A stretch of 64,000 nucleotides of DNA from Acridotheres tristis (taxonomy: Eukaryota; Chordata; Aves; Passeriformes; Sturnidae). The position numbers and the translations under genes were made by a program. The stretch is from assembly GCA_037013685.1 (NCBI GenBank), contig CM072919.1, positions 25,522,255 through 25,586,254 on the forward strand, read 5' to 3'. Under the pieces are notes generated by a model, which was given only the letters and a program-made list of their open reading frames with translations, was not told the origin of the DNA and searched no databases. Positions 35,269 through 47,500 of the stretch are shown piece after piece (the stretch's first letter is position 1; each line of letters begins with the position of its first letter).

Positions 35269-38200
35269 AATTTTATGTATACTTTTATATTTATAGTGTA
35301 GTGAAAAAAAAAAAAAACTAAAGCATTTCAGAGTGTTTGAAAAGTTGTTTTTAAACTTCAATTTTTTTGTCGACTGACTTCTAAGTTGTTTGGAATATAG
35401 AGTGCAAGATAATAATAAAAATGGCCGAACAATAGTGTAGCCACAGGAATTTTAATGTGAAAGAAAATGACATGGTAAAACTCCAGAAACAAAGCACAGA
35501 CTGCCACTAGATGTTCTCTGGAATTAAATTACAATAACGTAATGTTATGAATAATTACTCTTGTGTAGAAGTCAAAATTACATTTGCTTTTAAATTAGGG
35601 TGCTTCTTTTCCCTGCAAGCAGCAGCATAAGTCCACAAACTTTGCTAAAGTCTCACTGCTATTGTGAGTGGCATGCAGTGGCAGCATAACACAGCAGAAG
35701 TAACACATGACAAGGAGACAACATATAACTCACTCCATTCCTTTTTCTAGTCACAGAAAGATAAATTCTTTTTAAAGCAGATGTAGGCATTCACTGTATT
35801 TATCTCTGAACTTTGTTACTGTTCCCAGATTTGTTGAGATGACCACTGGCAGCTTGGAATCTTATAGGAATAAGTTACACTCTTCTTTATACTAACATTT
35901 TATAAACCTCCGTTTTTCTTGTGTTGTTCAATGTTGGTTTTTCCAAATTATGCTTGGTATGCAAATGTGCATAAACACATTCAAGTCTGATATAACATTT
36001 TTTTGATACTTTCACCAGCTGAAAAAGCCTTTGATACACCAACGTAAGGTAGTACAAAACCTTGAAATAATCTTATTAGGTATTCAACTACAGTTGCAAG
36101 TGTTTGCTTTACAATAATGACATTAAGAAAGCTTTTTTCCCCTCAGAGTAATATATTAGATTTGAAACTGAAAATATATTTCCATCTTAATCCTCATGTG
36201 CTCAAAGAAACATTAATTGCAAACATGTTGCAACTAAATAGCATGAGATTGGCTGAGTAGTTGACTTAGAATGGAAAAAACATTCAAGAATTCATAAAGC
36301 TCAGTCTTCCTTGCCAATGCTTGTACAATTATTGCCAGTGAAAAGTAGCTTTGAAAAGGATTGCTAGAATATGATTAGTGAACACTCAACATTGAAGTGG
36401 AATGTTTCACCTAAGTAAGAGTTTGAAAGTAAAAGATACTAATTCTTTTTTGATTGCTTAGTCATATATTTGTCTTACTATTTGTTACCAGGTACTCAGC
36501 CACTTTATTAATTCTCTAATTTTGAACTTCTTTTTTCTTCTCAGGAACAAAACTGGCAATGAGGTCAAATGGATTAATACGTTGAGCTGAATAGCTTTTA
36601 CACAGTATTGAGTGCTTTTGCTGGGAAACACCTGAGACCAGTTGCTATAGTAATATTTTTCAAGAGAGCCCTGTGTTGATGTTGTTTCATATGGGGTAGA
36701 AATGTAGAGAGGAAATGAACCACTCTGTTTTTCCATGCACAGGAAGGCCAGCCTGTACAACTGCTAACAAATGAGCAAAAAATGTCACAGATTGGTAGCC
36801 ATTTGGAGGTGGGTGGAGTGGGAGCTGAGTGGAGAAGAAACAGGTCAGATCCACACCACAAAGTTGGGGGAAGGTGTAAGTAATGACTATATTTACAGGT
36901 ATTCTAATTATCTCATTAGCTGTCAGGGAAGATACCAAGAAGAGCATTAGAGAAATGTGTTTCAGCTCTCCAGTACGAACAATGCCTCTTGCTTGAACAT
37001 CTCATCTCCTTGAACCAGCTCTGGCAGCACCTGACAATCTGATTCAAAGCCTTCACAGCCAAACTTCACATCAGAGATTTTTTTGCTTGAGACAAAGACT
37101 TGGCAGGCAGGACAAATTTCCTTGATTGTCTCCCTTCTCCCCATTTTCCCCCACAAACAGTTCCTGTATTTGTTGTCCTTACTGGCCAACAAGTGGTGCC
37201 ACTGTCAACTTTCTGATTGTGAAAGAAAGAGAATAAAATGTGCAGTATCACTAAGGGTATCTTACTGGACTGCTATAAAATTTGCTTTGATACAGTTTGA
37301 TTCTGTCAGAACACAAACTTTTCATCTTTTAACTTCTCCCACACAATGGCATTCATGCAAGCTGTGATGGTGCAGACTCACACTTTTCTTGAAAATCTCC
37401 CACTGAGGTGAAGCTTGTGTAAACAGGACAGGTGGAGTTTCAAGAAAAAGTGATGTCCAAAATAATGTTTGGGTTTTTTTTAAGTTAGGCAAAGCTTGAG
37501 ATATGACTACTACTCTTACAATCCTGGAGGTGATAATGCAGTGAGAAATAAAGGTGTTTTAGGTGTTTTCCTGGTACAGAGCTCTTGTTTAATGATATGA
37601 CTGGCTGTCAGAAGAAAAATGTTGGAAAGTGAGGGGGAAAGAAGAGAAACTGAGACTGCACATTGGTGAGGAAACTCCTTGTAGGCTTGGGTGTCCTGGA
37701 CTCCTAAGGAACCCGGCCAGGAGTTGTGGAGAACCTAAGATAAGCAAATATTTCTGGAGACATACATGGTTCTGCCAAGTATTTTAATTTATTATCAGCC
37801 ACTAAGCTTGTTTATTGTCTGTGTTTCAGCCAAGTCACAGTGGATGCATCTTCATGTGTCTGAGGATCTAATTATAAACCAAGAGCACTTGCACGCTTTG
37901 GGCTTACAAAAGGAGCACTAGATAGAGGATGATTCTGTGGAATCAGAACTTGGTCCTGTGGACTTACTTTTTGGAAATTCATTCCTCATTAGCTGTAGTT
38001 CATGCTATGATGGATTAAGGCAGAAGCAGTGAAATGTGTGCCAGTGCTCCTGTACCATACTGACTTTAGCAATAGCAGTATGTGGCTGCCTAACTGGACT
38101 CCTCTGTCACGGGGCCACTTTCAAGCTCCTCCCTTAGAAAAGAGGCTCAAAAGAAGGCCGGTGAGTACTGTCATAAGAGGCAACTCTGAAGTAAGCTGCA

Positions 38201-39045
38201 GTATTCAGAAAATAAAAGTAGAAGAAAAAAAAGTAAGAAGTAAGACAGTTTCGTGGATTTTAAGTGTTATAAGTCAATTACTTATTTTTGTCCCTAGTTT
38301 GATTCACTTCTTCCAGCTTCATCACAGTTTAACTAATGTGTATTAAATAAAGCTACAAACTGCACTGCTAGGCAAGTAACTGAGAAGATAGAAATTGTGC
38401 AAATCAGTGCTCAAGGCTAAAACTGAGATGTATGAGTGACATTAGCTGCTTGCTCTACTCTCATCAATGAGTGCAACATCATTTTAGCAATACAGATAAT
38501 TGTAAATGAGAATTATTTTAAGCCAGTTTTACTGTCTGTAACTTAATTCAGTGCTACTAGACTCAGTCTCTTTTCACCAGATAATGCCAGTGATAATTTA
38601 AGGAACACAAAGAACATGAATGTGCCAGCACTTTCCAGATTTAGTTTCGTAAGAGTTACCAAGTGATATTGAAATACAGGTAAACACAGTTTTTATGCAA
38701 AGTTATGGACTGTCACTTCTTTGGCAAAGAAGCATTGAAGAAAGGATCAGAAACAGACTGCACTTATTCAGGCTACAAAAGAGCAGATCCAGAGCTATAT
38801 CCTGGCTATCCTTAGTGAATATGCTTGTTAAATAGAGACAGCTGTGTCTTGTGTCTCGTAGACACCAAGCTGAGTATAAAACATATTGTTATTTCTGCAA
38901 CTCCAGTAACTTTGTAATGATGGAAGAAAAGGTTACATTCTAGAGGAAGTTGTGCTTTTATACATACAAAATAAACAAAACACACATGGATTTATCTAAA
39001 CAAAATTTCCGGGCTGTTTAATATTTCTCTGATTCCATGGGATCT
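35269..39045. other. non-coding sequence
   Basis: The stretch is AT-rich with an A run at 35306-35319. Bases 38740-38820 weakly resemble a plus-strand CR1 3'-region scrap, too decayed to call. No exon is supported. Confidence 0.4.
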
Positions 39046-39622
39046 TGGAATCACAGAACAGTCCAGACTGGTAAGGACCCGAAAGGAACACCTGGTCCAA
39101 TATTTGTAGGAAAAGGAAGCTATTTGAGATTATAGGCATCATGAAAGCCTCCAGCATCGGGGACTCCACCACATACCTGGGGAAGTTGTTCCAGTAATGG
39201 GTTGCCCTCACTGTGAACAATTTCTTATCTCAATATGAAATCTCTCCCAGTGCAAATGCCATTGCCTCATGCTTTCTCTCTGTGTCTGCTTATGAAGAGA
39301 GCTTCCATCATCTTTGTATCTACCCTTTAAGTATTGGAATACTGAGATGTGGTCTCCATGAGCAGTCTTTTCTCCAGGAAGAAGAGACAAAACTCCTTCA
39401 GTTTTTCCTCTGCCTTTTGATCACCTTCATAGCCTTCTTTGACTCTCTCCAGTCCTTCTGCATCTTTCTTGATCTGTGGGGCCCAGAACCACATGCAATA
39501 GTCCAGGTGCAGCCTGACAAACATAGAGAAGAGTGGGATGGTCCTGTCTCTGTGTCCAGCAATGACCCAGTGGATGCAGCCCAAGACTTGATTTGCCTTG
39601 GTTGCTGCAGTGGTGCACTGTC
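39046..39622 (-). mobile_element. CR1 LINE 3' end, about 580 bp
   Basis: Plus-strand sequence begins 'tggaatcacagaacagtcc' and proceeds through the typical reversed blocks: 'gcctccagcatcggggac', 'ggggaagttgttccagta', 'aggaagaagagacaaaac', 'gatctgtggggcccagaa', 'gtccaggtgcagcctgac' and 'gatttgccttggttgctgca'. The element is on the minus strand and 5'-truncated at its right end. All open frames in 39200-39700 come from this repeat. Confidence 0.95.
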
Positions 39623-42235
39623 AACCAACACCTAAACAGAAACAGAGCAAGGTTTGATGTCAGTACTGACTGTAGAATGGCTCTTGTAGGATACAAAATT
39701 ATACAAGCACACTTCCTCTTATTTACTTATATATACACCTATATATACCTTATATATTGCAAGCACATTAGCCATCAGTTACAATACAGGAGAAGTTTAA
39801 GCATTCTAAATCCCACTAGTAAACAGTTAATCCAATTCCAAATTTTGACTCTCACGGGAAAAGAAAAGAGCTACCAAAACAGAAGGGCCAATTAAATTTA
39901 TTTGTCCTTGTAAAGAAGGTCTTTCTAGCATAAATATATTTTTATTGTTCCATTTGCCCTCCAGTGAATAAAAATATATGGTATGTAGGTAGAAAATTAT
40001 CTTCCTGTCTGTTATGAATTTTAAAGCCTTTCAATAGAGTCTATTCCAATTTCAGACAACAGTTTAATTTCTGGTTGTTACTGGAAGGACTAAACAATTG
40101 CACTGATTATTTGGTCTAGGTTTCAACATGTTTTATGTAATTAGGCTGGTCTTTTCAAGATGAAAGATTCCCTCAGATCTTGCCAGTGGATTCTGCTGGT
40201 TTCAGAACTCTTTTTCTTAAGGATTCTTTCAATGCCAAATTGTTCAGAATACTTTATCTTTGACCACTGATACAATTTTCCCACTGATGATAAACTTTCA
40301 TACATCTCCAAATCACAGCCTGAAGAACACAAACTGTGAATTTTATTTGTAAGCATTCCAAGGATATAAGGGATGAAATAAGCATTGAAAATCAGACTAA
40401 GAAAACATCTGAATATCTCACAGCATTATTGATTCCCTAGGACAATGTAGGCGTTCTGGATTGCTGACACATTTTTAAGAGATACTAGTATTTCTAACTA
40501 ATCTGATTCTTCTATCTGTAGACAAGGAAGTAGTACAGAGAGAACTGTAATAACAATTAAATTATTTTTTTAATTAATAAAGCAATAAAAGCAAAAAAAA
40601 AATTAAAGAGGCAAAGTGTCACAGAAAAGCTGTCAACAAAATAATTTAATTGTTAATTTCCCTTCAGGTTTCTATGCTTTCCTGAAACAAACTAATATCT
40701 TAGCCAGTTCCCTGATCCTCTTCCTTCCTTATTTACACAAAACAAAAACAGAAACAATTTTATTAAATTCAAAGGATACATGGGCCTTGTGATTCTCATC
40801 TTCACTTGTTTGTCAGGTTTCTTTTAGTTTCACTTAAGTCTTTGAATATGAACTGGAGATCTTCTGATGGCAGCAAAACTTAATTTTGTATCATATCTCT
40901 TGTTTCTGAACTACTTTGCAGTCTGTCTCATTTCATGAGCCCACAAACAAACACAGAGCATCAGCCATATCCAGTGGGAGGGTGAGAGCCACACAAGCCC
41001 ACTGGTAGCCAGCCAATGCACTGTATGGCAGTGGCAAATGGGAATATTGGCTAGGGATGCCACACCAAACCCTCCTCTGCAGCGTATCCCACAAGATTTT
41101 CAATACCTGTGAGGAGCAGGTTCTTAATTTCTGATCATTATAGAAGAGGACCATGCCAAGAACATGACTTAGTGGAAGGAGAGGCAAGACAAACTTATCA
41201 ATAGTCTGGGCTAGCAGTCTTCCGGAAATGAGACAAGGCAAATAATTGGACCATAAAAGCCTTCATTCTATCCTTGATGAACAATCTAAGAGGACCAAAT
41301 CTATGAGGAAGCCATCACCATAAGGTACAGCAGCAGACAGACAGATTTGCAGCCTACACGAAGGTGCTTCAAAAGCCCCAGAATTCAAAAGCTGCCTCAA
41401 AAATCTAACTTTGGCACAGCCACAGAAAGGACATCTATATGCAACCAATGCTAATGTTCTCAGGATTGGATTTCATGCTCCTGCACGACTGACATTAAGC
41501 AGCTGGCCTACAGTGTACACTAACATGCTGTGAGTGTTCCCAGCAGAGGGTCCAATCCTCCATGGTAACGCTCTTCAGGGAGCTCTGGAAATGCTTTAAT
41601 TATTAAAATGAATAATTCCTACCAACACATTTAATTGGAAAATATTACATGTTTAAATGGGCACTAATGGAAGGGCTCTGAAAAATCTGACTATATAATA
41701 GAGTATGCTGTTTGAAGTGAATTTTAGCAGTATTTTTTCAGCGAATAACACCATGCATAATTTATCCTCTCTCTTTTTAATCCTATCTCATAGTTCATAT
41801 GAAGAAGGAATCACTGGAACCTCAGAAATAAAATGCAAATCTGTGAATTGCCCCCTACGAGCTTAACCTGCTACCACTAGTTCATCCTCCTTCCTTGCTT
41901 CCTGTCTCTTAGCTTCCAAGGAAATAGTTCAATTAATTTATTGTTGCAGGACAAACTAAACCCGTTGTTTCTGCCTCAGCACTGGTAGGACTGTGCAGGA
42001 TTGACCAATTACAGGAATACTTGTTACCGTAGCCTGACAGAGCTGGAACATAATCAAAGGTAAGAGAAGGCCAATGTGAATGCAGACTTGTAGGAGTCAC
42101 AAGGGAGGAGGGCAGAAAAGAAGGTTTCAGGACATAGATATCAGCCACACAGAGGAAACAAGGATAGATGTGAAAAGGGATAACCAAAAGAGTCAGCAAA
42201 TATCTGCGAAGAGGTTGCTGCCTGAAGCTCTCAAG
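39623..42235. other. non-coding sequence
   Basis: AT-rich sequence with alternating TATA-type tracts at 39728-39760. The 102-codon minus-strand frame at 40933-41241 lies in a GC-moderate patch but has no recognised domain. A near CTCF core at 41539-41552 lacks the invariant GGC and is not called. Confidence 0.4.
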
Positions 42236-42300
42236 ACAGGGGTTTGGGTCTTTAAGGTGCGTTTTAGCTGTGGTCATTCTGTGATTCTATGATTATATGA
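42236..42300 (+). mobile_element. CR1 3'-end scrap
   Basis: The segment ends with 'tctgtgattctatgattata', the CR1 octamer tail in forward orientation, preceded by a decayed 'gtctttaaggtgcgtttt' block. Only the last 60-70 bp are followable. Confidence 0.75.
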
Positions 42301-44472
42301 AATATACAGCTTCACAGCTAGAGTTATCTAAGCTATTGAATTTGCATTCTTTCATGAGAGAGCAGGACTCAGAGAAGGATTTATGCCTCCAGATTAAGTT
42401 CTGCCAAGTCCAGAGCCCACATGAACCTTTCCAAAGGGAAGGACCCACTGGATATACAGCCTTGTAAAAGTGATTGTACTGTCAGACTTTGCCTGATCTA
42501 ATTTTTTTTAAATCAGTCTTCATATTTCTTGGCATTTTTTTTCTTCCTTGGAATGTAAATGTTACCTTCTGGATATAAGCATGGTGGAAAAATCAGGAAG
42601 CCATTTTTACCTCAAAGTTATCTTCTCTCCCTCAAAGTCCAGTGGGAACATAAAGACATGCAGGAAAGGGACATTCAAAAGAGGTATTGCCAGAAAAAAG
42701 AATTGTCAACAGTAGAGGGGAAGTCAGAGAACATTTTCTACTAAATAAAACTTTGATTTGAAAATGGTATCTTTTATTACCTGACTCTGAGCAGAACCTA
42801 TAGACACCAGTGCAAACTTGTTTCATCACCTAGTTTCTGAAATAAGCAATCTCAATTCTTTTTGAGCTCTTTCTCCTCATCTCAAACCAGACCATTAGTT
42901 TGCACACTTTTATGTGCTTGTTGTGACACTAAAACAAGATTGTGGGGGGGTCTTATTCGTTGCAAATACAGCTTCTGTCAGGTATGTCTTTTTTCTGTCT
43001 TTTTTTTTGTCCTCTTTGTGCATATTCATTGGTGCTGGAAGCAATGAGCTTTCCTGTGTAGCTGTTGAAGAGTTTACTCTCCTGCAATCCAAACAGAGAA
43101 GGTCTGTAGGTATGTTCCCTGCCCAAAAGATCCAGCATGGCACAGCAAGGGTGGGAGGGGAGCCAGCTACACTCTGCTGCACTTTGCAGCACTGACACAT
43201 TGGGCCTGTTTGGGATTACAATATTCAGTGGTGTCACACTATTGGCAGTAGTTACCAAACAGACCTGCTGCAGCTCACAGATGAAATTCAAGCATTGCCA
43301 GAGCTCTGAAATTACCACAACCCTACCAGTTCCCTTGGATTTAATTCCACTGTAGCACTGTATCTTGTCTGCAGTTTGGCTATTTTTATCAATAGCTCCT
43401 TTTGGATTTGTGTCTTCTGCCTAACTTTTCTGTTTAATATTTAACATACTGTGGTTCCTTGAGTAAACAGCTTGCACATCCAAATCTCTTCAGAAGTGGC
43501 TGCTTCTGCTGAGTCAGACATCAAAATCCAGCTTCTGGTAAGGACTCTGTGACACATGGACAAAGCTCTGTTTAATCCAATCCTTGGGTGTGACTGGAAG
43601 CTCTGATTAACCCAATTATAACCAATTTTGTCAACTCTCAACACATTTGAAAAGAAAAATGAAACAAGGGATAAAAATAAGCCCAGGATCTTTTCCAGAC
43701 AAGAAAAATAAATGAAGGTGCAATAATGGCTTTAATATGAAAAGACCAAAGTTTCTGCAGACACTTGAATATTTGCAAGCTCCTGGACCACGGTAAAACA
43801 GGAGCTGAATACAAAGCTATATATGCCACAAGGAGAATTTCTGCAGAAACTTTCATCTTGCTGGAAGATAAATGTGAGTAAAGAGAGTTAAATGAAAGCT
43901 GTATTACACTGTTTGTTCATACCCCATTTCCCTGCCCACTCAGTGACTTGTATTGCCAATTCTGAAAAGCCAGTTTTTTCTTCAGGCTCAAGAGACACAA
44001 AGACATGGGCTTTTGGCTTTGCCTGTTGCTCTTGGGAAGTTTCAACACATACATTTCATTTTCTCCACCATACAGCCAGGTTCTGAAGTGTATCAGATGT
44101 AGCATGTCGCAAAATGCCATATATTGCAATCCTGTTAAGAATTAATTTGGTCAAAACAATTTTGTTTAGCAAGCCTAAAACTCGGCAGGGAGTTCCACAT
44201 GACAGATACTGTTCTAGAAGCACTCGTTTAAAAAGGCACAAAAAACGTAAAATTACCTAATGCAGGCAAAATTATTTTGATGCTGCATGAATGTATGATT
44301 ACACAAAGAGAAATGTTTTAATGGCTTTTGGGAGAAAAGAACTAAACCTGGAGGACTTGGAGAGGAGGAGGGAAAAGTTTAGCTCAAAGTGACCTTGCAG
44401 CTGGGAATGCAAAAAATGTCGGTATGAAAAACGCCATTTATTATGCTTAATGTTGTTCATCCTCTACCTGCA
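42301..44472. other. non-coding sequence
   Basis: No gene or repeat family is recognised. Overlapping frames at 42900-43360 on both strands fall in a GC-moderate patch and lack coding character. Confidence 0.4.
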
Positions 44473-44536
44473 GGGAGCCTGTGTCCCCAGGAAACAGGAG
44501 CCTGTGTTCCCAGGGAAAAGAGCCTGTGTCCCCATC
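44473..44536 (+). repeat. three-copy tandem repeat, about 24-bp unit
   Basis: The phrase GAGCCTGTGTCCCCAGG occurs three times with small changes (GTTCCCAGGG in the middle copy). The repeat is short, probably evolving, and has no known role. Confidence 0.85.
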
Positions 44537-47500
44537 CAGCATTGTTAGGAGGTAATGACATAAATCTACTCTCAGCATTTTGGCTGAGATTTGATGTTGC
44601 CTCTGGTTACCTGTATGTGTTGATACACACAATGTTATAGGTTAATCAGAGTAAATAACTTTCATTTAAGAAAGTTTTGAATATGGTGTTCTTACAGAGC
44701 CAGAAAGCTAAAACAATACTTTCTGTGCAGAAACATCTATTTTCATATCAAATCTCTGTTTCCAATAGACACACAGAGCTAAAATTCTGCAACTAGCATA
44801 TAGCTCATATCTATAATGAAAATCAAAAAGCAAAATCCCTGTAACAGGAGAGCACATTTAAATTACATGCCAGTGAAGCAGAAATTAATTTAGATGTGAT
44901 GAATATCCCTCTCTCTTCTTTCATCTTTGATGTTCTAGAAGCAGGTAGGTCTTGAAGGCAAGGCTTGGACAGGATCTGGGCCAAAAGATTCTATCTTCAG
45001 ATATTTAAAACTTGACAAGAAAAGTAAATATAAAGCAATTAAGTTGAAATCCATTTTATTTCCCATATTATATTTATTTCCCATATTATATTCCCATATA
45101 AGTTAAACATATTACAGTATTTCCAGCTGCCTGCTCAATATATTTATGCAGAGAAAAACAGGACCGAGTGTTTAGATAAGGTACTGTAGTTGCACTCTGA
45201 AGATGAGGCAGGACTTGTATCATTGCTATTTTAAAAGGAAAGTGCTAGCTAGGCAAGCTTGTATGGAGAAGAGGCTAAATAGAGACTTGAGACCTAAAAT
45301 TGCCATTTGGTTTGGAGACGTTCAAAATTAATCAGGAACATCCTCAAGTTTAATCTTGAGTGAATTAAAAACCAACCAACCAAACAAAAAAAAAACAACT
45401 AGCAAAACCAGTTTGGGGGGGTGTTGTACAGTAATATAATTTTACAAAAGCTATAACACTTCCTGGGGATAGCAAAGATGGTGGTGATGTTGTTGACAGA
45501 AAAATGAGAAGGATTTTTGAAGGTTTTTTTACACTTAGATTGTCTCAGCTTGACAGTTTGATTTCTCAAGTTCAAAGAAAATCATATCAATATTGACATA
45601 TGCCTTTCCCCATCCCTTTATCTTTGGCTTGAGGCTGTCAAGCCATTTCATCATGCCATTGCACAGCCCCTGCCAAGCGTTCACTCTGCACCAGGAGAGA
45701 AAGAGCTCTCTAATTTTCTCTGAACACTTTAGGATGACATGAAGAAAATGCGAACAGGTGTACTGAAAGATCAGGGCTTTGTTTAAAAAACAGCATTGCA
45801 TTCCTGCTGTTCAGCTGTTTAACCTGCCCTGAAATCTGGGGAATGCTTTTTGTATCTTCAGGAAGCAGCACCAATTTTCTTACTTATCTAAACAAAACAC
45901 CCTTGACATTTGTTCTAGCTTGCAAGCTCTCCCTATTCAAAAATATGTAAGTATGGCAAAGAGAAATGCATTATTGAGTCTTTTTCTGACCTCTGTGGGA
46001 GAAGCTGATAGAGCCATTAAATGGTAAGTACTTCTTCCTCACATGGCCTTAAACTGCCTGTCCCTCAACGTGAGCTTGCCCTTACATTAGTTTCAGTGAA
46101 AACTCCAGGCTGCTACCCTCTCCCTTCCTTTCTTTAAGGTTAATGAAAATATTCCAGATGGGATTTATTTTAAAGGTGTGTCCTTTTTCACAAAAAAATG
46201 CAGCAATCTTAGGCAAACAGAAGAACAGCAGGCAAGAGGAATTCTTTAGCTAGCCAATGTTCCATATTTTATTTTCCAACAGAGAATCTTAACAATCACC
46301 CATTGTGTTAGAAAGCCACATGATGATAATATAAATTCACTGATGCAAACCAAAGAGCTACAAACCTTTCTAAATCAACACAAACATATCCCCAAATCTG
46401 CGTGTAGACCAGCCGACAGGCGTTCCCTCTGTTTTCCTAGGAGCCTTGCCCAAGGCTGGTTGTGCTCAGAGCCACGGGTGAGTGTGAAAGATCAGAGCAG
46501 AGCTGGGGTTCACTGCAGCAAGGCACCAGCCACCCTCCTCAGCCAGAGGGTTTGGCTTCTTTAGCTAATGACAGCTGAACCCTTTCTCCAGCCATACATT
46601 CATACTGCCATATGGGAACAGAATGCCATCTGTGCATATTGTGTGTCCCATAGAGGTTGTGGTGACATTTCAGAAACCTCTAGGCCTCTTCTCAGAACAT
46701 TATTCTAGTCTAGGAGTCTCTATTGTTGCAGCATATCTAGTCTGGAGGCTCAGGGCAGGGTGTGCTGCTAAAGTGCCCAGGGTCTAGGTCGCACAAGACT
46801 TATCTCCAGGCTGTTACCAGCATACTCCTGTGTTTTATGGAGAAAATCATTACAAACTTCTCTGCTTCCAGTTCTCCATCAATAAAGTGAAGGGTAAAAA
46901 AACGACAAACTTACAAAGGAAGGATTAAGATTTAGTTATTTGTATACAAAATTGTGTGTAAGATATACACTAAAGATTGCTACGTTTGGTCTATTTATAA
47001 GCATGCAGGATAGAGCACACATGCTGAGGAAACTGAGCCACTCAATATACTTCAAATGCATTTTGTATTTGAAGGTATTGAAACATTAGAGGGCATTTGT
47101 TGCACAAACTCTTCCCCACAGAAATAAGAGATCTGAACCAACTCAACGCTATATACAAATTCTACTTCCTTGTCACCAAATGCTGTCTGGAGAGTGCTTG
47201 ATTCTAATATGATCAGAGTAAGCAACCAAAATAATCACGGTAATAAATCTGTTAATGCAATTATCAAAGTAGTCTTGTGGATGATCCATAATACAAAACA
47301 CTTTGAAAATGAGATTGAAGGCATTAGATGTTTTGAGATGATTGAATAGTGAGGAAAGCTGTGTTTCCCTTTTTACTGGGATTTTACCTCTGATTTATTT
47401 TTATCTTATTTATAAAGGGAAAAAATAACCTTTATAATAATCAAATAATAGAAATTGCTCAATGCAGGTTTGAATTTCACTTATGCTAATATTTTTTCTA

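Noticed and set aside
34711..35321. Pro/Ser-rich frames of 78-104 codons
   Set aside because: Fall within the LTR-like element.
38740..38820. Possible plus-strand CR1 scrap
   Set aside because: Only a vague resemblance (ACTGCACTTATTCAGGCTAC), and the 3' terminus is absent.
39213..39696. 140-codon plus-strand frame and minus-strand frames
   Set aside because: Covered by a CR1 3' end, which is non-coding UTR-type sequence.
41539..41552. CTCF-like string CCAGCAGAGGGTCC
   Set aside because: The invariant GGC of the core is GGT here, so it is a weaker match than the three reported sites.
45535..45801. 88-codon minus-strand frame
   Set aside because: No domain, splice or promoter support. The composition looks like chance read-through.
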